DNA from: Bactericera cockerelli
Taxonomy: Eukaryota; Arthropoda; Insecta; Hemiptera; Triozidae
Assembly (NCBI GenBank): GCA_024516035.1
Contig: CM044958.1
Span: 42,017,743 to 42,081,742 of the forward strand
Direction of reading: 5' to 3'
Length of the DNA: 64,000 nt
This document shows, piece after piece, positions 57,901 through 64,000 of the stretch; position 1 is the stretch's first letter; each line of letters begins with the position of its first letter. The translations under genes and the position numbers were made by a program. The notes beneath the pieces were generated by a model. That model ran no database searches, was not told the DNA's origin, and worked only from the letters and a program-made list of their open reading frames with translations.

Positions 57901-60162
57901 TACATGGCAAACACAGGAACACTTTGATGCTTTAATCTGCAGTGGAATACAATGAGACATGCATTCAAGTAGAGTCTAGAGTAAAAGTGAATACAACCAA
58001 AATATTTGGAACTACGATTGAGTGTAAATGAAATACAATGACCATGAAACCATTATCTCCAGACTAATCATGGCATTGGAACAGATTTAATACAAAGTAT
58101 CTATCAAGTTTGTGGTCTTGTTGCCTGACAAGTTCTTGTAAACACCATTAGAGATGAATATAGTTGTCTGTATATAACTTAATATTAGACTATGCTAGGT
58201 ATTGGACATAGCAGTCTACTAACTTTTGCTCTGACCTGAAAACAATGGCATATTATTACAATACTTTCATACTTTGTAAATATTTTGATAGGGTTAGGAA
58301 CTAAATCCAAGTAATAATGTGGGATTTGGTCAATCATCAATAACAATTTTTTGCGGCTTGAGCAAATAAGCTATTCATGTTGTTTGTACAGTTTCTAGTA
58401 AGAACATTGATCAATATACCATTTTATTTAAATGTTGCTTATCATCTCAAGATTTAAGTCTTCTGAAAATTTTCCAATAATTAAATAAGGTGTAAAATAA
58501 TGAGCAGTGGTTGATAAAACTAGGGCAAGTCTGTTCCATAAGTTAGGTATTCTTCCTCAATAGTTTGCACTGGACTTAGGGAGTGCCTACTGCAATGACT
58601 GAATGAATAAGATTTTTCCTCAACACAGTGTATTGTTGTAGCAGCTCATCATCAAAGTTGTTTTCTTCAGTTACTGGATAGTCCAGGGAGGCCAGTACAT
58701 ATGCTATTCGGGTGGTCAGCCACCCAGGGTACAGGAACTTTTCAAGTATTATTGTGAGATATAAAATTCAACTCTTGCCCTCCGAGATACCTATGACTTC
58801 TTGGGACCAGTTGGATTCTTGTCATGATTCCATTGATGAAATTCTTTGCTCTGTATGAGATAGCCCAGAGCTCAAAAGCTTGTATCCAACCAAGAACTGG
58901 TAATACAGGGACTGGAATTTGAATCTAAGTATAACTTACCTTAGCAGTTGATATAATTCCAAAAAAATCATTTTTAGTATAAGTCAATTTTATTAATTGT
59001 ATTTTGCATGAAAGACTCACTAGATTTGAACTCTTTTTAATGGCGTATTGTGATAGCTAATGCCATAGGTGATAATCTTACTCTGCAGATTGACTCATGG
59101 CAGAAAACTTTGGCTACTCTTAGCCAAGGGAAACATGATGATTTAATGCTGCTTTTTTGTAAGCTTTTCCAATATCAAATAAGTTTCAACTTTCTATTTG
59201 AAGAGGTTTATTGCTCCCTGTTAATTAACTGACCATACTTTTGGTTTACTCCTCACTTCTCAATATTTTGCAATATGATTAAATATTGATCAACCATGTA
59301 AGGGCTACAAAAGTAGATTGAAACACCTTTTGGATATAATAATATGTTTTCTTTATTTTGTTCACCATGGTAACTAGAACTGACTGTGCCTACACAGATG
59401 GATGGACAGGTTGGTAGATCTGGTTGTCAAATTATCTTTAGCCTTTTTTCATAATCATACAGTCATCTTAACACAGTCTGGTTTACAATTAGATGACAGA
59501 AGTAAGATAAAAAAATCTTTGTTTTAACAGCAAATATGTACTTGGAAACAGAGAAGAATACTGAGACAATAAATATTTATCATCTTTTTGGAACCAACAA
59601 GTATTTTGTTCAGGATACTTACAAACCAATTCAAAGGTAAGTTTGTTAAATATTATGGAGATGATATGAGCTGAGTGCTACCACAATGATAAGCATATAC
59701 CTAAATGAGATAGTAAAATATATAAGTACAGTTGAAGCTTGCTTTTTCAACAATGAAATTCATGGAACAAGATATTGAATTAAAAGAAAATAGTACATGT
59801 TTAAAAGAATAGATGATGCTTTTCTAGCATAACTTTTTCTTTTTAGAAGTAATTGTGTAACAATCAAATGAGAAAAATCCTCAAGTGTTAGTGCTCTCAT
59901 TCTGAGTGCACTATTTTATTAATAAGGTTTATATTATCTGTCCACTTTGGATAAACCTTAATTGAATAAAAAACTTAGTAGGTCAATCTACAAGTTTTTG
60001 ACTTATTCAGATTAGGTATAGTAAGTGACTGAGAATATCAGACTTTTGAGATGATAAAAATTATATCATTTTGTTTCAATCCAACAATAATATCAGAAGA
60101 TTGATGTTGATTCCTCACCGTTCATTTAGTGATATTTTAGTAGCGCCCTTCAATGATGCCAT
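50226..60162 (-). CDS. Chtop: Chtop homologue (TREX mRNA-export adaptor / PRMT1 target), seven coding exons
   Basis: Spliced gene read on the minus strand. It begins MASLKGATKISLNER (exon 2), close to the TKMSLNERF start of vertebrate CHTOP. A basic Q/R-rich segment ending RPxVRAALARVN (exon 3) matches human RPSVQAALKLKQ. RS dipeptides and RGG/RG repeats fill exons 4-8. The protein ends in the FOP C-terminal duplication motif: SKDELDKQLDQYMATD, then LDKDLEAYKSDM. Spliced coding length as read is 1050 nt; with one base restored in each of exons 3, 4 and 5 it would be about 350 aa, longer than human CHTOP (~248 aa). In vertebrates CHTOP is a nuclear protein that binds PRMT1/PRMT5, has its RG region methylated, and works with ALYREF and NXF1 in mRNA export. 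Introns are 0.46-4.1 kb, all GT-AG. The ATG context (A at -3, G at +4) is good. As assembled, the frame is broken three times (see findings). Identity is confident; the exact protein is not. Confidence 0.9.
50639..50672 (-). mobile_element. 5S-SINE head fragment in Chtop intron 7
   Basis: Contains ACCGGTGTATTCAACGC and CATCGACGCTGGC, the reverse of the first ~30 bases of the 5S SINE. No further homology on either side. Confidence 0.6.
50821..51120 (-). mobile_element. Family B SINE in Chtop intron 7
   Basis: Same organisation as at 45.3 kb; the head is better preserved (CAGTTCGAGTCCCAGTCGG, preceded by AACGGTTGTGACTACTGCCC, resembling D-arm and anticodon regions). Mid-length match over the whole element. 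Confidence 0.8.
51423..51549 (-). CDS. Chtop: Chtop exon 7 (RGG/RS)
   Basis: Acceptor GGTTGGTTTCAG, donor CATGAG|GTAAGA, 127 nt. It encodes ARGRGRGGMVRARGRSRSI followed by a less basic stretch RDVVGGVGKFDAGLRGDGI. It enters in phase 1 and leaves in phase 2, and it is joined without error to exons 6 and 8. GC-rich compared with the flanking introns. Confidence 0.87.
51986..52115 (-). mobile_element. Family B SINE 3' fragment in Chtop intron 6
   Basis: Contains GGCATTGTTCAATCTCATGG, TTTTATGGCTGGATGCCC and the start of the core. 5' truncated, as expected for a target-primed insertion. Between 52115 and exon 6 the intron shows nothing else. Confidence 0.7.
52480..52545 (-). CDS. Chtop: Chtop exon 6
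   Basis: Acceptor TTTTGGTTCCAG, donor GAGAAG|GTAAGT, 66 nt. In the frame that connects to exon 7 it encodes RRDSITNGIQYQRGGGVRGRE. Entry and exit are both phase 1. The alternative frame is also open but acidic and does not join exon 7 in frame. Confidence 0.85.
53331..53447 (-). other. Long near-perfect hairpin in Chtop intron 5
   Basis: Arms of about 57 nt (ACAGCTGTTTGTTTTTGATA ... GAATACAAGTACCTAAAG) pair with the right side with only three or four mismatches and one bulge; the loop is about four bases (ATCT). Could be a pre-miRNA-like or hairpin RNA, an editing substrate, or a palindromic MITE remnant. Confidence 0.85.
53709..53887 (-). mobile_element. LINE 3'UTR copy in Chtop intron 5
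   Basis: Same family as 54788-54988: TTCTTTATTAGATAC, ATATGTCCTAACTAAAGGC, TTGCCTATGGCAATCTCTTC, in reverse orientation. Confidence 0.7.
53988..54090 (-). CDS. Chtop: Chtop exon 5 (RS-rich, apparent one-base deficit)
   Basis: Acceptor TATGTGATGCAG, donor GAAGAG|GTATGA. It encodes SRSTSRSRVRNGLKRM then GSTGSLNSVARG. It is entered in phase 2. As read it leaves in phase 0, but exon 6 must be entered in phase 1 to give its basic RGG-type product, so one base is missing, probably in one of the G-runs near the 3' end (after GTGGCCA or CCAA). Confidence 0.82.
54230..54280 (-). other. Perfect hairpin in Chtop intron 4
   Basis: AGTCTAATAACTTGCTTTGA plus TTT pairs perfectly with the inverse ending at 54280; loop of five bases. 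Confidence 0.85.
54555..54745 (-). mobile_element. tRNA-derived SINE (family E), copy 3, in Chtop intron 4
   Basis: Contains TACCACTAGTTGCTATCC, CTCACATAGTATGAGGGGAC and AGCATGCAAGCC; diverged relative to the others. Confidence 0.55.
54788..54988 (+). mobile_element. LINE 3'UTR copy with poly(A) in Chtop intron 4
   Basis: GATTGCCATAGGCAATAACC, CCGCCCTTTAGTTAGGACAT, then AATAAAGAGTTTCTAAAA and about 28 A. Two further copies are at 30611-30806 and 53709-53887 (minus). A retrotransposon 3' end is inferred; the coding part is absent. Its poly(A) ends about 7 bp from the Chtop exon 4 donor. Confidence 0.7.
55002..55368 (-). CDS. Chtop: Chtop exon 4 (RS/RGG-rich, one-base frame break near its end)
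   Basis: Acceptor ATTCTCTTTCAG, donor GAAGAA|GTAAGT. It enters in phase 0 and encodes NGPRSRSRSRSRNGRLLGG, a glycine/arginine block around MRGGRGRGGF, and several RSRSRS runs up to MGRFIDQSP. After CCAGGG (about 55051) only the next frame keeps an RGG-like product (AYRGGRGAIGRCAGK) and gives the exit phase 2 that exon 5 requires. The exon is 367 nt, one base short. The Arg/Gly block is the expected substrate region for protein arginine methylation. Confidence 0.87.
55451..55715. repeat. ~137-bp tandem duplication in Chtop intron 3
   Basis: AATGTTGATGTATAATGA starts both copies and ATACTAACAC ends both. The copies differ by a few bases. It makes up most of this 460-bp intron. Confidence 0.9.
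55829..55984 (-). CDS. Chtop: Chtop exon 3 (contains a one-base frame break)
   Basis: Acceptor CATCTACAG and donor GTTAAC|GTGAGT. The first part, in frame with exon 2, reads RFTQLRSSVSERDHVSEI and on to QMEQRP. The last part, in frame with exon 4, reads VRAALARVN. The two frames differ by one base at the CCAGGG hexamer near 55850; without a correction the reading frame hits TGA there. Both halves match the corresponding part of human CHTOP (QQMENRPSVQAALKLKQ), so both are taken as coding. Exon length is 156 nt, whereas the phases require 157. Confidence 0.85.
55985..60118 (-). other. Chtop intron 2 (4.1 kb), no embedded gene seen
   Basis: AT-rich unique sequence, poor in the SINEs that fill the rest of the window. 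No exon-like frame or hairpin longer than about 12 bp noticed. Confidence 0.6.
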
Positions 60163-60174
60163 GATGCTTTGTTT
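60119..60174 (-). CDS. Chtop: Chtop exon 2 (start codon)
   Basis: Acceptor TTTTTGTTACAG, 12 nt of 5'UTR, then ATG at 60162-60160, and donor GAACG|GTGAGG. It encodes MASLKGATKISLNE plus two bases of an Arg codon (exit phase 2). The SLNERF start is the conserved N-terminal signature of CHTOP/FOP proteins. Confidence 0.88.
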
Positions 60175-61755
60175 CTGTAACAAAAATAGAGGTTCAAATA
60201 TGTAAACAAGTTGACTTTGTGTAATTTGTTTCCTACTCTAAAAAAATAAAATACATTTTCAATGGATCACTGCAATTTTTTTTTTTAATTGGCTCTATTG
60301 AAAGAGTTTATTGCAAGGATTTCTATGATTTTTTTTTTCTGATTCCAGGAATCTTGTTAAATTTGTTAAAAATCATTTTTTATATGGTCTTAATACACAA
60401 AGATTCCTTTGTGTATTTTAAAGGGATTTTATTATGAGCAATAAAGGTGTCCTATAGCCCATAGTACAATAAAATCTTAGGTTGAAAAGTAAGCAACATA
60501 AGAATGTGTAGATTGAAAAATCTAACTAGGTTAAATATTATTATGATGACACAAATATGTATCTGCTTTTTTCCAATTTGGAAACTTTAAAAGACTTTTG
60601 AAGGCCTTACACATTCTGTTTTTTGTGGTTTTGATGGCAAAAATGGCTTTTAGTAGTATAAACACTATTAAGAGTGCCATGGGTTCTTGAACCTTGTTTA
60701 GTATCAAGCTGTGGGGTACTTTCACATGGTGTTACATTTTAGTAACTATGACACAGAGAAATGAAAATATGTTTTTTTAGCTCTATGCCAGTAAACTGGT
60801 TAAAAAATAAAAATAAACACCACACCACTTTCTATAATAAGAACACTACTTTCTCTACCTTATAGCTACTAGAAAGTAAAAAAAAAAAAAAAAATCAAAA
60901 CTAATTTTCTATGAGCTACATAAAAACCAAAAATACCTTAGGATTTTTTGGGCCCAACAAATCTATTCATAATGTTAAATCATATGAAAGTGTTATTTTA
61001 TTGTAACACTGGAGTCACAAAGTAGGGTCTGGTGGTGTTACTTGTAACACCTTTAAGCACTATCACATTTGCCAGTGTTACAAAAAAGTAACATGCAGCA
61101 TTGTAAGTGTTAATATAGAATCAGTTCTTCACTAAAAAAAAAGCCCATTTGCAAGTGATCCATTTAACTATCACACTTCCAGGAGCTGCAAAGATCACAA
61201 CTGGTTTTTCAATTTAATAAATAGGTAGATTCTCATTTTTCCCTTTACCTATCAGACACAATACAATTTTGTCTGATATAATTCTGAAAATTGTGATTAT
61301 AAATTTAAAATAGAGGAGAAATTTTGTGTTTTCAACAATAGAGGAAGTGACACCTATAAAAATGTATTGCCTATAGTAATACAGTTTTTAAATGTGTCAG
61401 CAATATGATGACATGATGTCATTTATCATTTTAGCAAATATCTCCAAGCATGTGAACCTACTGAGAGAATATTTGATTTATGTAATACATTAAAAAAAAG
61501 ATGAGTGCTTCAGTCTTTTTTAATTTGAAGTACTGAAAGAGCAGTTTCTGCAGATGCTTGTGCTGTAGCTTGCCCATCCCATAGTATACCTCTAGGATGT
61601 GCTCATTTAGGTGCTGGGTCAACACATGCACACGGGAAGGTATCCCTCTCACCCTTACAGACAACTGTCACCAAATTTTTAATACATTTTTTAGACAGCA
61701 ATGCAAGCCTTTACCTAGGTATTACTGTTGCAAGAAACTTACAACTCTACTATGC

Positions 61756-61836
61756 AAAAGCTCAACCAGTCTGGGTTGGGCTATGATGCCAGCATCACAA
61801 AGTCTCACCCTTGCTGGTTGATGCTTCGCTTTGGGA
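61756..61836 (-). mobile_element. 5S-SINE core fragment in Chtop intron 1
   Basis: CAACCAGTCTGGGTTGGGC, ATGCCAGCATCACAAAGTC and CTTGCTGGTTGATGC match the deleted subfamily at 47.6 kb in reverse. Old and truncated. The adjoining stretch 61570-61650 resembles 7075-7200 (CATTTAGGCGCTGGGTCAAC), another dispersed repeat. Confidence 0.55.
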
Positions 61837-61947
61837 ATGATTGCTCATACTCCATGACTTAATACAAGCCTTGAGAAGTCTGTGTGGGAGGATTATTAAA
61901 CTATGCCCTTTTCTGTTAAAAGTTGAAGTACAAATAGTTGGATTTAC

Positions 61948-62005
61948 CTTATGGACGTCCTCACGTAGCAACAATCCTTGGTTCTTGTAATCTGGATATA
62001 AAACG
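61948..62005 (-). other. Chtop: Chtop 5'UTR exon 1 (upstream end uncertain)
   Basis: A donor reading CATAAG|GTAAAT sits at 61948 on the minus strand, and the sequence before it has no ATG. It is the best donor upstream of the exon 2 acceptor, giving a first intron of about 1.77 kb. The 5' limit is arbitrary: no clear initiator or TATA box was found on this strand, so the transcription start may lie further up. Confidence 0.45.
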
Positions 62006-62569
62006 CGAGAAAGATACTAATACATAATAATATTCAGATGATTAGGAATAAGATGCATTGCTTTGTTCCTAGTTTCTGGTTTCTGTCGTCAGATGAATGA
62101 TTTAAAGTTTATTAGTTTAGTGGTAAGTAGAAAAATAATAAAATGTCTAGATTGGCAACTAGTCCACACAAGAGATCACAAATTCTTCAACAATAAAATG
62201 AAAACCACAAGAAAAAGGACAATTCAGGCGAAACTCGGAAGGAAAATTAACTTCAAATTATTCGACAGAAAAATATTCGATAACCAAATTTGGCTTTGTT
62301 TTTTTCTTCTGTTTTCAACATCACATATGTGCAGTGTTGCCAGACGACTCATGTAAAGCGGACTCGCAGCTATATGTATGCGGAATCGCCTCGATTTGTC
62401 CAAAACACATTACACACACGATTTGAAGAAATAATTTATCTTGTAGAAAATCAATGTTTTTGACATTTTCATGTCTTTGCTCTGGCACATAACCAAAATT
62501 ATGTGACGAAATTATGTAACGATATTATGTAACGAAATATCGAATTGTAAAGGGAGAGAAGTCTTCTAA

Positions 62570-62640
62570 TATCGGATATCGATATTATGGTTTCGATATT
62601 ATCGATATACCTAATATCGATATTTTCGTTTCGATATTGC
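62570..62640. promoter_or_regulatory. Cluster of TATCGATA/CGATA words upstream of Chtop
   Basis: ATATCGATAT, TTATCGATATAC and AATATCGATATTTTCG occur within 70 bp, about 600 bp upstream of the Chtop first exon. In Drosophila TATCGATA is the DREF site and clustered CGATA binds BEAF-32. It may equally be part of a repeat (the flank GATATTGCAACCCTA looks transposon-like). Confidence 0.3.
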
Positions 62641-62812
62641 AACCCTAAGAGAAGAGAGAAGGTATGTGTCATGCGCACAATACGAAATTTGGTCAGTTGG
62701 GTTTTGGACCTTGAATAGTAAAGATGAAAATGTCGAAATGGTTGCAGACTCGTATGCAAGCGTTTTTTTAAACAAAAATTTAACATCGCTTTCAACTGCA
62801 TAATCATATCAG

Positions 62813-62890
62813 TAGTCACCGTGGCAGAGTGAGTTAGCGCGCTAGGCATTGTACGCATGGTGACCTGGGTTCGATTCCCAGCGGGGCAGA
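62813..62890 (+). tRNA. tRNA-like sequence (pseudo-tRNA or SINE head)
   Basis: A-box-like TGGCAGAGTGAGTTAGCGC and a perfect B box GGTTCGATTCC, followed by TTTTTTTT. The acceptor arm pairs poorly, so a functional tRNA is unlikely. The preceding 30 bases (ATCGCTTTCAACTGCATAAT) resemble the 5S-SINE tail in reverse. Confidence 0.35.
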
Positions 62891-64000
62891 AATTTTTTTT
62901 GAACAACTTTTGACTTATAGGTATGTTTATATTTGTAGTTTTGTACCTAGTTTTTTAAAACTATTTTTAGGTTGCCTTTATCAATTCATTTTTACATGCA
63001 GGCCAATAATAAATTCAAAAGTTAAGCACCCATCAGACAATCAATAATGGGATTCATTAATGTCACTTTATTACATAAATGTTGATTTAATGTTTAACTT
63101 TTTGATCAATACAATATCAGTTTAGTATAATAAAGAAATAAATGTGTGTTATTTACGTCAGGTTAGTATGGGTAATGGGTATCTGGTCTAGATGTTCAAG
63201 AGACATAAAAAAAAGAGTAATTTTTTGAGGTCTTTTTAGTCAACACAATAAGCACTCTATAAGTTCATTTTTTCAATAATTCACGCAAAAGCAAGCTTGA
63301 AACTATCATTAAGTAAACATTTTGTGATCATTCAGTAAACGTCAGAAGAAACAATTAAGTAAAGTCCCTAGTGTGACATATCAATTAGTATTAATTTTTC
63401 ACTCTAACCAACGTGGTATTAGATACTATTTGTTTGATCAGACCAATGCGGACCATCATACATGGTGACACACAAGTCTCGAATTTGATAATTAGTGAAA
63501 AATGCATGTGTGACCTATTAATTTTCATTTTTCTCATCAAATAACGTGAGATCATTTATCTTTACTATCCAAACAAAATATCGGGTTATACAAAATTCTA
63601 TAAATGTATATTTGTTCCAAAGTAACAGTATGATCTATCATTTTTTAATCTTTACGTTGAGGATCGTTGTTACTAATTTGAAAATCGAAAAATAGCATAA
63701 AATAAAAACGAATGAGTCCCACGTCGCCCCACATGACATCACACTCATCACATTCCCTTCAAGTGTGCTTAAATCACTTGAATGTTCCGGCAACACTGTA
63801 CTATGTAAGCTTCATAACATTCATTTTCTCAAAAAGAAATTGGATTGGCTGTTCAAATAACTTTTTACATTATTTCTTTCAAACGGACCAATTAAATTTG
63901 AGAATAGTTCAAGTTTTTGTAATTATTGATCCAAATTCAAATTATCAGCTGATTTTTTAATCAAACTCAAATTACTCAAGAGGTAGTTCAACACAAACAC
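62891..64000. other. Upstream flank, no gene recognised
   Basis: AT-rich. The frame at 63712-63960 has no recognisable domain. Confidence 0.55.

Overview
This is an insect nuclear-genome window: AT-rich, with spliced genes, dense transposon debris and SINEs, many microsatellites and one 100-base assembly gap. Abundant TAGGTACCTA-type words and the SINE style suggest a hemipteran such as a planthopper, but that species guess is weak. There is no bacterial, CRISPR or operon structure.

The only gene I can name lies on the minus strand in the right third (about 48.2-62.0 kb): a Chtop (chromatin target of PRMT1 / FOP, TREX mRNA-export adaptor) homologue. It has one 5'UTR exon and seven coding exons, with RS and RGG repeats and the conserved C-terminal FOP helix. 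The splice phases show that exons 3, 4 and 5 each lack one base relative to the frame required by their neighbours, next to CCAGGG or a nearby G-run. The last 12 codons, the stop and about 35 nt of 3'UTR have been amplified into a ~74-bp satellite of about 24 copies (48.5-50.2 kb). It would sit in the 3'UTR and is the most unusual structure in the window.

A convergent plus-strand gene ends near 46.5 kb. Two exons with strong splice sites (45988-46075 and 46458-46523) and a possible first exon at 43.83 kb support it. I do not recognise the product.

The left two thirds (1-43 kb) have no convincing gene. They hold several SINE families: a 5S-rRNA-headed SINE with four fresh copies flanked by target-site duplications, and tRNA-headed SINEs, one of which shares a central core with the 5S family. 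DNA transposons include two Tc1/mariner-like elements (one a foldback of its own transposase gene), three TTAA-flanked piggyBac-like MITEs, a hAT-like MITE, and a 2.3-kb CACTG-ended element packed with degenerate palindromes. There are also LINE tails (one non-LTR ORF2 C-terminus nested in a MITE; RTE-like 3' ends) and several minisatellites. Chtop introns carry two near-perfect hairpins and a LINE tail whose poly(A) lies beside a 5' splice site.
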